Numbered from the stretch's first letter, positions 45,133 through 55,437 are shown. The stretch: 64,000 nucleotides of DNA from Leifsonia shinshuensis (GCF_031456835.1 NZ_JAVDVK010000001.1:3286001-3350000); one strand, 5' to 3'. Program-made: numbers and translations. The notes: generated by a model not told the origin, from the sequence alone.

Positions 45133-47271
45133 ATGCGTATCGACTCGGACAACGTCCACCTGAGGGCCGGCGGAACCAGCGTCGTCGTCCAGCTAGACCA
45201 GCACCGCCTTCCTCGCATTGTGCACTGGGGAGAGGATCTGGGCGAGTTGAGCGACGAGGCGTTGCGTCAGGTCGCCCTGACCGCTCAGCCGGCGGTCGGC
45301 GACAGTGCGGTGACGTACCCTCAGCCGGTGCCCGTGCTCGGGCAGCTTCACGAGGGCTGGCTGGGACGGCCGGGACTCTTCGGCGACTCGGGCGGTCGCC
45401 GCTGGGCTCCTGTGTTCGTGACGACCGAAGCCGACCTGTCGATCACGGCCGAGCGCGTCGCCCTCAGGGTCACGGCCCGGGATGACGCCTACGGACTCTC
45501 GCTCGGCCTCGAACTCGAGGTGCTCGAGGCCAGCGGGCTCGTCCGTCAGCGCGCCGCGTTGCGCAACGACCACGCGGAGTCGTTCCGCGTGGAGGGCCTG
45601 GAGCTGGCGCTTCCGGTGCCCGCCGACGCCGACGAGCTGCTCGACCTAACCGGCCGTTGGTCATTGGAGAGGGTCCCGCAGCGGCGAGCCTTCGACGTAG
45701 GGGAGTGGGTCCGCGCCTCCCGTGGCGGTAAACCGGGGCTCGAGCACACGCTGCTCCTTGCGGCCGGGCAGCCCGGATTTGGATTCCGCAGCGGCCGCGT
45801 GTGGGCGACGCACCTCGCCTGGAGCGGCAACCAGATCCTCGCCGCCGAGCGCACCCCGGCGAACATCCGTCGCCTCTCGGCTATGGAAGGACTGGCACCC
45901 GCCGAGGTGGAACTCGCCGAGGCCGACGAGTACGTCACCCCGTGGCAGTACGGCTCATGGGGCGACGGGCTGGACGAGCTCGCGGCGCGCTTCCACCGGC
46001 ACCTGCGGGCGTCGGCCGCCCACCCCGTCGGGCCGCGACCGGTCTTGGTCAACACGTGGGAGGCCGTGTACTTCGAGCAGGACGTCGACAGCCTCCTGCG
46101 GTTCGCCGAGGAGGCGGCCGCCATCGGCGCCGAGCGCTTCGTCGTGGACGACGGCTGGTTCGTCGGCCGCCGTGACGACACCACCTCCCTCGGCGACTGG
46201 GTCGTCGACCTGGAGCGCTGGCGCGATGGTCTGAAGCCGCTCGCCGACCGTGTCCGCGAGCTGGGCATGGACTTCGGGCTTTGGTTCGAGCCAGAGATGG
46301 TCAACCTCGACTCCCGACTGGCGCGGGAGCATCCCGAGTGGATCTTCGACGCCGGCCACGGACCGGGACTGGCCTCGCGCCACCAGCACGTGCTCGACCT
46401 CGGGCACCCGGACGCCTATGCCTACGTGCTTGAACGGATGAGCGAACTCATCGGCGAGGTCGGCATCGCCTACGTGAAGTGGGACCACAACCGCTACCTG
46501 CTCGACGCCGGGCACACCCCCTCCGGCCGGCCTGGGCTGCGCGCGCAAACACTCGCCGCGTATCGCCTGATGGACGAACTCCACCGCCGGCATCCACGGC
46601 TCGAGATCGAGTCGTGCGCCAGCGGCGGCGGTCGCATCGACCTCGGCGTCCTGGAGCGGACGCAGCGCGTATGGCCCAGCGACTGCAACGACCCGCACGA
46701 GCGCCTCGAGATCCAGAGGTGGACCGGGCTTCTCGTCCCGCCGGAACTGCAGGGCACCCACATCGGCGCGGAGGAGTCACACACGACGCACCGCTCGCAC
46801 CCGATGGCCTACCGGGCGGAAAAGGCGATCTGGGGCCACCTCGGCGTCGAGACCGACCTGATCACAGCCGACGAGGCGACCAAGGCGGCGCTGGCTGGAT
46901 GGATCGCGTTCCACAAGAAACACCGGGCACTGCTGCACAGCGGCGTGAGCGTCCACGCCGACCTGACCGAGTCGGCAGCGCGGCTCGAGGGCGTCGTCAC
47001 CCCGACCCGCGGCGAGGCGTTCTTCGCCTTCTCGATCACGGAACGACCCCGCGCCTGGCCGGTCGGCCGCGTGGGCATTCCGGGCCTCGACGACGAGCGC
47101 GAATATCTCGTGGAAGCCGTCTTCCCCGTTGGATCACCACCGCATGGAGCCCAGCCGCCGTGGCTGTCCAACGGTACGACCCTCCCGGGCCGGGTCTTGC
47201 GGCTGGTCGGGCTAGAGATGCCGTCGCTGGATCCGGACCGCTCCGTCCTGCTGCATGTCAGAGAGGTCTGA
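45133..47271 (+). CDS. Alpha-galactosidase, glycoside hydrolase family 36
   Basis: 712-aa GH36 enzyme, without signal peptide, hydrolysing terminal alpha-1,6-galactose from imported melibiose/raffinose-type sugars. The N-terminal beta-sandwich is followed by the catalytic barrel with RFVVDDGWFVGRRDD, DFGLWFEPEMVNLDS, nucleophile Asp in YVKWDHNRYL, ESCASGGGRIDLGVL and acid/base Asp in WPSDCNDPHERL. Length matches the family (about 700). Its 3' end overlaps the epimerase gene by 17 bp. Confidence 0.95.
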   Translation: MRIDSDNVHLRAGGTSVVVQLDQHRLPRIVHWGEDLGELSDEALRQVALTAQPAVGDSAVTYPQPVPVLGQLHEGWLGRPGLFGDSGGRRWAPVFVTTEADLSITAERVALRVTARDDAYGLSLGLELEVLEASGLVRQRAALRNDHAESFRVEGLELALPVPADADELLDLTGRWSLERVPQRRAFDVGEWVRASRGGKPGLEHTLLLAAGQPGFGFRSGRVWATHLAWSGNQILAAERTPANIRRLSAMEGLAPAEVELAEADEYVTPWQYGSWGDGLDELAARFHRHLRASAAHPVGPRPVLVNTWEAVYFEQDVDSLLRFAEEAAAIGAERFVVDDGWFVGRRDDTTSLGDWVVDLERWRDGLKPLADRVRELGMDFGLWFEPEMVNLDSRLAREHPEWIFDAGHGPGLASRHQHVLDLGHPDAYAYVLERMSELIGEVGIAYVKWDHNRYLLDAGHTPSGRPGLRAQTLAAYRLMDELHRRHPRLEIESCASGGGRIDLGVLERTQRVWPSDCNDPHERLEIQRWTGLLVPPELQGTHIGAEESHTTHRSHPMAYRAEKAIWGHLGVETDLITADEATKAALAGWIAFHKKHRALLHSGVSVHADLTESAARLEGVVTPTRGEAFFAFSITERPRAWPVGRVGIPGLDDEREYLVEAVFPVGSPPHGAQPPWLSNGTTLPGRVLRLVGLEMPSLDPDRSVLLHVREV

Positions 47272-48166
47272 GCCAGTACGTCTGGGCGGGGAGGCCGGCG
47301 GGGACGCCCAGGCGCTGGTGTCGCCCGTCGGCGCGAGCCTCCAGCAGCTCAGGGTGGACGGCGTCGACTTGGTCTGTGGCTCGCCGAGCGGTCCCGTCGG
47401 TGCGTCCGGGGCCGTCCTCGTCCCCTGGCCGAACCGCGTGCGCGGAGGCCGGTGGATCCTCAACGGTGAGCCGCAGCGGCTCGACCCAACCGAGCCTTCG
47501 TCGGGCAACGCGCTCCACGGCCTCGTCGCGGCCACTACGTTCTCGGTCGTCAGACACGAGCGGGACGCCGTGGAGTTCGCCGCCGCGGTGCGACATCCGC
47601 GTGGTTACCCCTTCGATCTGGACGTCATCGTCTCGTATCGACTGGTTCCCTCCGGGATTGCGTCGACCATTTCCGTCGTGAACAGGGGGCCCGGAGCGGC
47701 GCCGGTCGCTGTCGGAGTCCACCCGTATCTGCGGGTCGGTACAGCGGCGAGCGACGACCTCCTCCTCACGGTCCAGGCCGAGCGCACGCTGCTGCTCGGG
47801 GACGACAACCTCCCGCGGGGCGAGCTCGCCGTCTCGGGCACGTCCTTCGACCTGCGCACGCCGACGCCGCTCGTCGCCGCTCCGGCGCACGCTGCGTACA
47901 CGCGGCTGCACCTCGTCCACGGCGACGTCCGGCTGACGCTGAGCGATCGAGGTACCGGCCGCGCGGCCGAAGTCTGGGCCGAGCCGCGCTTTCGCTGGGC
48001 GCAGATCTACGTGACTGATGAGTTGCCCGGCCTGAAGGCGGGGGAGGTCGCTGTCGCGCTTGAGCCGATGACTGCTCCTCCGGATGCTCTCAACTCTGGC
48101 AGCGACCTGGAGTGGCTCGGAGTAGACGCCCGCTGGGACCTCCGCTGGGGAGTCGCACTGCGCTAA
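47255..48166 (+). CDS. Aldose 1-epimerase (galactose mutarotase-like)
   Basis: 303-aa mutarotase-fold protein: VLVPWPNRVRGGRW, NALHGLVAATTF and VGVHPYLRVG are the standard landmarks; the catalytic Glu is likely in VALEPMTAPPDALNSG. It would convert beta- and alpha-anomers of released galactose. ATG 47255 lies within the end of the GH36 gene. Confidence 0.88.
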   Translation: MSERSEPVRLGGEAGGDAQALVSPVGASLQQLRVDGVDLVCGSPSGPVGASGAVLVPWPNRVRGGRWILNGEPQRLDPTEPSSGNALHGLVAATTFSVVRHERDAVEFAAAVRHPRGYPFDLDVIVSYRLVPSGIASTISVVNRGPGAAPVAVGVHPYLRVGTAASDDLLLTVQAERTLLLGDDNLPRGELAVSGTSFDLRTPTPLVAAPAHAAYTRLHLVHGDVRLTLSDRGTGRAAEVWAEPRFRWAQIYVTDELPGLKAGEVAVALEPMTAPPDALNSGSDLEWLGVDARWDLRWGVALR

Positions 48167-48173
48167 ACGCCGA

Positions 48174-48205
48174 AACGGGGCGTGAGGTCATCCCCACACC
48201 CCGTT
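48174..48205. terminator. Bidirectional terminator between epimerase and GH27 genes
   Basis: AACGGGGCGTG (48174-48184) pairs with CACACCCCGTT (48195-48205) at 10 of 11 positions. It lies between the converging epimerase (ends 48166) and GH27 gene (ends 48218). Confidence 0.65.
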
Positions 48206-48217
48206 CCGTCGCGGTGC

Positions 48218-50323
48218 TCAGCTGCAGCTGATCAGCGGCGCAGCCCAGTCCGCGCGGTCGTTGTAACCGCCGTCACCAGCGTCCCCGACGTGCAGCACCA
48301 GCTCGCGGGCGCCGGTCAGGTCGACGTCGAATGGAACCGCCGTGCCGCGCGACACCGTTCCGCTCTCCCAGACGGTCTTGCCGTCTGCGACCAGCGAGAA
48401 CGTGGCCGTGCCGCCCTCCGGGCCGACATTGTTCACCACGTCGTCGATTCCGACCGCGCCGGTCAGCCGGGTACAGACGCCGCCCACGTAGTAGCGGATG
48501 TCGGACGGGCTGGCGACGCCGAGGCCGGTCGCATAGGTCGTCCCTGCGAGGCGGATCGGGTTGCCCCCGCCAACGCTCTGATCGACCGCCGGCGTCATCC
48601 AGCCACTGGTCGCAGAGATCCACGGCTGATGAGACAGTGGTTGATTCGAACCCGAGGGAGGCGCAGGAGCGACCGTCACGGTGGACGACGGGGAAGTGAC
48701 TGTGACCGCACCGCGCAGAGAACTGAACTGCACTGACGCGCCAACCGAGAAATCGCCATCGGCTGCGTTCGGTGCCACGGTCACGGCGAATGTGACGCGT
48801 CCTGTCTGGCCAGGCGCGAGCTGCTGCGGCTGGTTAGCGTCAGCAGCGGCAGTCCATCCTTCCGGAGCCACCAAACTTATGCTTCCGATCGTCGCAGGCG
48901 TGATTCCGTCGTTGCGGACGCCAACCTGGACGCTCAACTTGGATCCGGCAGCAGCCAGGAGGTTTGCGCTCGGGGTAACTGAAGCGCCGTTGACCGCAGT
49001 CACGATCGGGGCGCTCACCAGGACTCGAGGGCTCTCCGGCTGTCCAGTGCCCTTAGAGACAATCAGCACGCCAACGCCGTGCGACGGCACGTCAGCGCGG
49101 ATCGCGTCTTTTGCTTCACTGAACGCGTGAGTCCAGGCATCCTTGACAGTCACCCGTGCTGCCTTTACCCCAACGGCCGCGGGCGTGGTGGAGATTTCGG
49201 TGGCAGAGTCGCCCCGGTTGACCAGCGCAACTGCGGTGGACCCGTCGGCCAGTGGCTTCGCCCACACTTCAGCGTTGCCGGCCGGGCCAACGCGCACCGC
49301 CTGCTTGCCGAGAGCGTCACGGTCGATGGCGAGCAGGTCCGGGTTCGTCAAGGTCGCCACGGTAGTCGGGGTGAACGTGCGGGGATCGCTGCCGACGACC
49401 AGCGGAGCTGCGGAAATCGACCACAGCGCCATCTGCGACCGGAACTCCTCATCCGTCATCCCGAGTTGCGGGCCGAGGTAGTCGGGATCATTGAAGTGGC
49501 CTGGTCCGGCTACCTCCGGATGACGCGCGTTGGCGTCGAAGTTCCGGAGAACATCGGCGTATCTGATCGAGTTCACGAAGCCGACGTCGGTATAGGTGCG
49601 CCACGACTGTGCGATCGCCGGGGCGTAGCTCCATGTGTTCGTCGATTGCTGTGAATCCGGATAATTGCCCCAGTCGGGCGAGGTCACCGGATTGCAGATG
49701 TTCAGGATCATCGGGCGGCCGCTGCTGTTGTGGCGGAGGGCGTCGGCGAACTGGGTGTAGACGGTCTTGGGGTCGAGGTTGGCGGCGATACCGCAGAGAA
49801 AGTCGACCTTCACGGCGTCATAACCCCAGGACGCGAACGTGTCGGCGTCGGTCTGGTAGTGCCCGTAGCTTCCCAGGCCGCAGGAGCCGGGGATGTACGG
49901 GCCGGCGTCGGTGTAGATGCCGGCCTTGAGGCCCTTGGCGTGGATGGCTGCGGCGAGGGCGGCCATGCCCTGCGGAAAGCGCGTGGGGTCGCCCTGCAGC
50001 TGTCCGCCGGCGCCGCGAGGCGTGGAGGACTGCCAACCGCCGTCAAGCCAGACGATGTCATATCCAACTTTCGCCAACCCGCTGGAAACAAGGTGGTCAG
50101 CAACGTCGAGTACCTGCGCCTCGGTGTAGTCGCCGCCGAGGCCGAAATAGGTGTTCCATCCGGCGTACGGTGTGGCGCCCAAGACCGGTGCCGTCGGAGT
50201 GTCCGAGGTTGTTGCGGTGGTCACGGCTTCGGATGCAGCGGATGCTGGCAGCGCCGAGGCGGTCACCCCCGTGAGGCCAAGCAGCGCTGCCGCGCCAAGC
50301 CCCAATAGGCGTTTGGTGAACAT
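48218..50323 (-). CDS. Secreted alpha-galactosidase, GH27 with NEW3 and NPCBM domains
   Basis: 701-aa extracellular enzyme. Signal peptide MFTKRLLGLGAAALLGLTG, cleaved near ASA. GH27 barrel: ATPYAGWNTYFGLGGDY, DIVWLDGGWQ, nucleophile Asp in GYDAVKVDFLCG, GHFNDPDYLGPQLGMTDEEFRSQMALW and APLVVGSDPR. Residues about 460-560 form a NEW3 (alpha-galactosidase-associated) domain, and about 565-701 an NPCBM carbohydrate-binding domain (SGWMTPAVDQSVGGGNPIRLAG, DIRYYVGGVCTRLTG). It probably releases galactose from outside polysaccharides such as galactomannan; the importer handles the oligosaccharides. Confidence 0.95.
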   Translation of the reverse strand: MFTKRLLGLGAAALLGLTGVTASALPASAASEAVTTATTSDTPTAPVLGATPYAGWNTYFGLGGDYTEAQVLDVADHLVSSGLAKVGYDIVWLDGGWQSSTPRGAGGQLQGDPTRFPQGMAALAAAIHAKGLKAGIYTDAGPYIPGSCGLGSYGHYQTDADTFASWGYDAVKVDFLCGIAANLDPKTVYTQFADALRHNSSGRPMILNICNPVTSPDWGNYPDSQQSTNTWSYAPAIAQSWRTYTDVGFVNSIRYADVLRNFDANARHPEVAGPGHFNDPDYLGPQLGMTDEEFRSQMALWSISAAPLVVGSDPRTFTPTTVATLTNPDLLAIDRDALGKQAVRVGPAGNAEVWAKPLADGSTAVALVNRGDSATEISTTPAAVGVKAARVTVKDAWTHAFSEAKDAIRADVPSHGVGVLIVSKGTGQPESPRVLVSAPIVTAVNGASVTPSANLLAAAGSKLSVQVGVRNDGITPATIGSISLVAPEGWTAAADANQPQQLAPGQTGRVTFAVTVAPNAADGDFSVGASVQFSSLRGAVTVTSPSSTVTVAPAPPSGSNQPLSHQPWISATSGWMTPAVDQSVGGGNPIRLAGTTYATGLGVASPSDIRYYVGGVCTRLTGAVGIDDVVNNVGPEGGTATFSLVADGKTVWESGTVSRGTAVPFDVDLTGARELVLHVGDAGDGGYNDRADWAAPLISCS

Positions 50324-50430
50324 GAGTGCTCCTGACTCCTTCGTCTACCCGGCAAACACCGGGTCAAACCATGACATCGCCTGCGCGGCGTCCGCAGGAA
50401 GGCAACGACGATGGAATACCTGGACAACTC

Positions 50431-50440
50431 AACGATCGTT
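50431..50440. promoter_or_regulatory. Candidate LacI-type operator upstream of GH27
   Basis: AACGATCGTT is a perfect palindrome with central CG, as in LacI-family operators, about 110 bp upstream of the GH27 start. An AGCGCT palindrome (50511-50516) in AT-rich DNA lies further upstream. No LacI gene is adjacent. Confidence 0.3.
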
Positions 50441-50485
50441 TTTCGTGCTCGGAATACGGCAGCCGTCATCGGTTCCCTTCTCAAG

Positions 50486-50932
50486 TTAGACTGACATAAG
50501 ATATATTATTAGCGCTTGACTGACGGGAGTTGCACTAGATGCAGAAACTCCCGCGCAGTGGGCGTAAGAGCGTTTCCGCTGATCATGTCCGGTTCCGGCG
50601 ACCCTCGTTCCCTGGAATGACTTGGGCTCGTGCTCTCTGCGACCGGCACCGGTCATGCTGTCGGTGTGTATGTGCGCTTCGAGGGAACGACCGTGAACTC
50701 TCGGGGTGTTAAGCCCGGCGTGGAGACTCACGGTGTTCTCGTCGGAGGCTCCGTCGTGGAGCCAGTACCCGGAAATGGTTCCGGTTGGCGAGTTGCACTT
50801 CAGCAGGAGGGGCGGCCTGGGCAGTTCGCTGCTGTAGTGCAGCCATTCGAGCGCTCCTATTGGAAATCCCGCATAGACAATCAGCGCCTCTAGGTGGCAG
50901 CGGGCTTCTACCAACTGCTGCCACGTTGGCAA
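50486..50932 (-). CDS. Hypothetical protein, weakly supported
   Basis: 148-codon frame on the strand of GH27. The first 90 residues look protein-like (LIVYAGFPIGALEWLHYSSELPRP, ISGYWLHDG, HIHTDSM), the last 50 do not. The final codons run through an AT-rich block (ATAAGATATATTATTA, near 50495-50510) that could instead be the GH27 promoter. There is no recognisable family, and an opposite-strand frame covers 50630-50893. It may be a remnant. Confidence 0.3.
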   Translation of the reverse strand: MPTWQQLVEARCHLEALIVYAGFPIGALEWLHYSSELPRPPLLLKCNSPTGTISGYWLHDGASDENTVSLHAGLNTPRVHGRSLEAHIHTDSMTGAGRREHEPKSFQGTRVAGTGHDQRKRSYAHCAGVSASSATPVSQALIIYLMSV

Positions 50933-51034
50933 CTGCGCTCAGGCGCGATGATGCTCATGTCAGAGGACGAAGCAGAACGCTTCCTCCTAGGGCTTTAGCG
51001 CGAGGAACGTTGCGGAGATTACGCTTAACGTTTG

Positions 51035-51062
51035 TTAACAACCAGTCAGCACTTCGTATGAC
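51035..51062 (+). promoter_or_regulatory. Candidate promoter for the G1 peptidase gene
   Basis: TTAACA (51035-51040), 16-bp spacer, TATGAC (51057-51062), about 37 bp before ATG 51099. The -35 is part of the repeat TTAACG-TTTG-TTAACA, which could also be a regulator site. Confidence 0.4.
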
Positions 51063-51098
51063 TTCCGGCCGTGAGGGGTAGACCGTAGCGTCTGGCCT

Positions 51099-52076
51099 AT
51101 GAAGAGAACACTTGGTTCAGTGGCGAGCCTCGCAGGCGGCCTCACTCTCGCTCTTGCCCTCTCACTCGCTGCGGCCCCAGCCAATGCGGCGGATTCTCCA
51201 ACGGTGTCGAATCACACAGAAACCGGTTGTGGACAGCCGATCACCCTCCACACGCCGGCGCGGGAAGGGCAGGCACTTTCTGGTACCGACGTCGGCCTGT
51301 CTACGGACACTCCGTTGTTCAAGGAAGCGGCTGCCCGCCACGTGCACTGGCTATCCACGATCACGTGCAAGGCGCACGCTCGCCCACACCCGACGCTCGA
51401 ACCTGCATCCGCGGGCGCGCAGACCCTCAACTGGTCGGGATACGTGACGACCACGGGATTCACGCCCAACTACGTCCAGGCGGCGTGGACCGAGCCCTCG
51501 GTTAGCCTGCCTAGCGGCACCAACTCTGCAGAGAGCGTCATCTGGCCCGGCCTCGGCGGGTACTGCGACCAATGCCAGCTCATCCAGGACGGAACCCTCC
51601 AGTTCGACCAGGCCAGCGGCAGCAGCTATCTACAACAGGACTACTTCTGGTTCGAAGTCTTCCCGCAAGAGCAGATGCAGCTGGTGACAAATCTCATCCC
51701 GAATCCGGGAGATAGCCTGGCCACGACGGTCAGCTGGTCCAACAGCACTGCCTCGTTCGCACTCTGCGACTACACCCAGAACACGTGCCTCACCGGAACG
51801 CAATCCTCCCCAGCTCCTACCGGCAGCGCGGAGTGGGTCGTCGAGCGGCCAACGCTCGCGTCCGGTGGATACCCTGCCCTGCCGAACTTCGGCAACGTGA
51901 CGATCTCCCAAGCGGCATTCCAGCTCACCCCAAACGGGCAGCTGGCCTACACGGCAGGCTCGTCCAACGCATTCCCCGTCACGATGGTGAACACCGCCAA
52001 TCAGACCTTGGCCGCGCCGGGATCGTTGTCCTCGGACGGGGCGTCCTTCTCCGACCAATGGTATCGATTGGGATAA
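51099..52076 (+). CDS. Secreted glutamic endopeptidase, peptidase family G1 (eqolisin)
   Basis: 325-aa exported protein. Signal peptide of about 30 residues (MKRTLGSVASLAGGLTLALA, cleaved after ANA). The G1 fold is seen in NWSGYV (111-116), YVQAAWTEPSV (125-135), VIWPGLGG (148-154), YFWFEVFP (182-189) and SAEWVVERP (243-251). Catalytic residues by alignment with scytalidoglutamic peptidase: Gln163 in LIQDGT and Glu245 in AEWVVE. Eqolisins are acid-active peptidases known best from fungi. The segment between 31 and about 105 may be a propeptide. Confidence 0.85.
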   Translation: MKRTLGSVASLAGGLTLALALSLAAAPANAADSPTVSNHTETGCGQPITLHTPAREGQALSGTDVGLSTDTPLFKEAAARHVHWLSTITCKAHARPHPTLEPASAGAQTLNWSGYVTTTGFTPNYVQAAWTEPSVSLPSGTNSAESVIWPGLGGYCDQCQLIQDGTLQFDQASGSSYLQQDYFWFEVFPQEQMQLVTNLIPNPGDSLATTVSWSNSTASFALCDYTQNTCLTGTQSSPAPTGSAEWVVERPTLASGGYPALPNFGNVTISQAAFQLTPNGQLAYTAGSSNAFPVTMVNTANQTLAAPGSLSSDGASFSDQWYRLG

Positions 52077-52156
52077 CGAATCAGCCGAGCCATCACGCCG
52101 TCACGATCGATCGGCGTAGGCTCGCCCAGCATCACTAAGCGGAGAGGAGCGCGGCC

Positions 52157-52609
52157 GTGCGAGCACACTGCAAGAAAGGCGCGGCCGCGCTCCTCAGCTT
52201 CGCCTTCGCTCTCTCCCTCGCGTTGACCGGATGCACCACAGTGAGCTGCGCGGGATCCGCCGTCCCGGCCGGCCCGACTCTCAACTTTACGGCCAAAGAC
52301 TGGGCGAGCGCCCACCCCGACACCGAGCTCACCGTCTGCTTCGGGACTGAATGCTCGACCATCAACACCGGCTCGAAGTACTCCCCCGCGGCGTGGCCCC
52401 TGCGCATCATCAACGCATCCACCCCGTCGGCGTCGTCGTATCCGGTCACGGTCGACGCTACGACGGCCGGAAAAAGCATCCTCCACACCCGCAGCACGGC
52501 AACGCCGACGCAGGCGCCCTGCAGACCGAGCCCGTGCGGATGCGCGACTACCCTCCAAGTAAATCTGGACCTCTCCGCAGACGGCTCACTTGCAGCAAGC
52601 ACAGGATGA
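52157..52609 (+). CDS. Small cysteine-containing lipoprotein, unknown function
   Basis: 150-aa protein. Signal AALLSFAFALSLALTGC ends in lipobox LTGC. The mature part has seven further Cys and a motif WASAHPDTELTVCFGTECSTI. GTG 52157 follows GGAGAGGAG. It lies 80 bp after the G1 peptidase and may be its cell-surface partner or inhibitor; this is speculation. The gene ends just before the breakpoint at about 52650. Confidence 0.65.
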   Translation: MRAHCKKGAAALLSFAFALSLALTGCTTVSCAGSAVPAGPTLNFTAKDWASAHPDTELTVCFGTECSTINTGSKYSPAAWPLRIINASTPSASSYPVTVDATTAGKSILHTRSTATPTQAPCRPSPCGCATTLQVNLDLSADGSLAASTG

Positions 52610-53128
52610 CCGCTGTGAGAGCAGTGGGGAGTCCTGGTGGCTAGGAATGGACAGTTCGACCGTTCCCACGTAGCCGCTGATCACATCCACTTTCTCGCCG
52701 CCGGTGTCGACCGGGTAGCCCTCGACGATCGCCGCCCCGGAGTCGCGGGCGTGCGCGACGGCCCCGTCGAGGAGGTCGTGCATCAGGCCGCGCTTGCGGA
52801 AGCCGCCGCGCACCACGAAGCAGACGATGGACCAGGGGTCGTGCTCCTCGTCGAGGTGCGGGATGGTGCGCGAGTTCATCAGCCGTCGATACGTCGACTT
52901 CGGGGCCACGGAGCACCAGCCGGCGACCTCCCCGTCGAGATAGGCCAGCACGCCCGGGCCCGGCTCCGTCCGGCACTCGTCGTGCATGTAGGCGATCCGG
53001 CCCGGCATGTCGAGGCGGGAGTCGCGGTACGACATGCAGACGCATCCTCCACCGCCCGGCTTGCGGGGAACCATGAACGTGGCGAAGTCGTCCCAGTGCC
53101 CCGTGGCGGGGAGGACGTCGATCGACAT
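52586..53128 (-). pseudogene. GNAT acetyltransferase with replaced C terminus
   Basis: N-terminal 159 residues match a complete actinobacterial GNAT core: PGRIAYMHDECRTEPGPGV, AGWCSVAPKSTY, DPWSIVCFVVRGGFRKRGLMHDLL, AAIVEGYPVD, then ISGYVGTVEL. Homologues continue with a final strand beginning F-E-A-A-G-F; here it is replaced by about 20 unrelated residues (SIPSHQDSPLL...CCK) running into the lipoprotein gene's 3' flank. The loss of the last strands probably inactivates it. Break near 52650. Confidence 0.65.
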
Positions 53129-53151
53129 GGTCGCAGGCTAGCGCGTGCCAC

Positions 53152-53212
53152 CGACGGGCGAGGAGCGACGGGCGAGGAGCGACGAGCGACGGGCGGCGAG
53201 CGGCGGGCGGCG
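53152..53212. repeat. GC-only tandem repeats
   Basis: Two exact copies of CGACGGGCGAGGAG (53152-53165, 53166-53179), then shorter CGACGAG/CGGCGGG variants up to the end of the monooxygenase gene. Almost lacking T. Confidence 0.75.
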
Positions 53213-54673
<1,461 letters not shown>

Positions 54674-54718
54674 TCACGCGTCACGATTCCGCGCGCGACC
54701 AGCCATTCTGGTGGATGA

Positions 54719-54741
54719 GGGGGCCCTTGCGGCAAGCCCCC
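54719..54741. terminator. Hairpin between DHFR-like and monooxygenase genes
   Basis: GGGGGC..TTGC pairs with GCAA.GCCCCC around a single-base turn; it lies 49 bp downstream of the DHFR-like gene in its direction of transcription. Confidence 0.5.
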
Positions 54742-54789
54742 GCCCGGCCGGTATCCTGGAAATGCGGGAAGGCCGGTAGGGGAGCCGGG

Positions 54790-55437
54790 TCAGCGCCTGG
54801 CGACCACGTGGATGACGCCGCTCTCGGCCACCTGCGATGTCACGGTGTGCGTCCGGTCGAGGCCTACGAGGTCGTCCCAGAGGCGGTTGCCGCGGCCGAG
54901 GAAGATCGGGGCCACCTGCAGGTGCAGGTCATCCACCAGGCCGGCGCGCAGGAACGCCTGCGCCGTGCGGTAGCCGCCGCCGATGCGGACGTCGAGGTCG
55001 CCGGCGGCCCCGGTCGCCTCCGCGAGCACGTCCTCGATGGCGCCGGCGCGGAAGTGGAAGGTCGTGCCCCCGTCCATCGCGATCGGCTCCTTCGGCGCCT
55101 GGTGCGTGAGCACGTAGACCGGCGTGCCGAACGGCGGGGTGTCGCCCCACCAGCCCTTCCAGTCCGGGTCATCCGGGAAGGAGTGAAGCCCGAACATCGC
55201 CGCGCCCATGATCTCGGCGCCCACGCCCTCGAAGAAGGCGGATGCGAAGGCGTCGTCGACCCCGGTCGTGCCGGCGCGGCTCGTGTCGCCGAAGACCTTC
55301 TCGCGGAAGGTTCGCGTCGCCACGTATGCCTCGGTCAGGCGCCCCCAGTCCTCGCCCATCGGGTTGCCCGGCGGGTCCTCGGGTGACGGCGTGTAACCGT
55401 CGAGCGAGACGAACAGGTCCATGCGGACGCGGGTCAT
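54790..55437 (-). CDS. Dihydrofolate reductase family protein (RibD C-terminal domain)
   Basis: 215-aa RibD_C/DHFR-like reductase: MDLFVSLDGYTPSPEDPPGNPM is the typical start; AEIMGAAMFGLHS, PVYVLTHQAPKEP, DVRIGGGYRTAQAFLRAGLVDDLHL and APIFLGRGNRLW follow. Members are NADPH-dependent reductases of uncertain substrate, widespread as accessory genes in actinobacteria. Not a true FolA. Confidence 0.88.
   Translation of the reverse strand: MTRVRMDLFVSLDGYTPSPEDPPGNPMGEDWGRLTEAYVATRTFREKVFGDTSRAGTTGVDDAFASAFFEGVGAEIMGAAMFGLHSFPDDPDWKGWWGDTPPFGTPVYVLTHQAPKEPIAMDGGTTFHFRAGAIEDVLAEATGAAGDLDVRIGGGYRTAQAFLRAGLVDDLHLQVAPIFLGRGNRLWDDLVGLDRTHTVTSQVAESGVIHVVARR

Noticed and set aside
48640..48665. TTCGAACC-like motif as a tRNA T-loop
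   Set aside because: Lies inside the GH27 coding sequence; no acceptor or anticodon stem can be formed around it.
53152..53212. Short repeats as a CRISPR array
   Set aside because: Units are 14 bp or shorter, directly adjacent without spacers, and degenerate.
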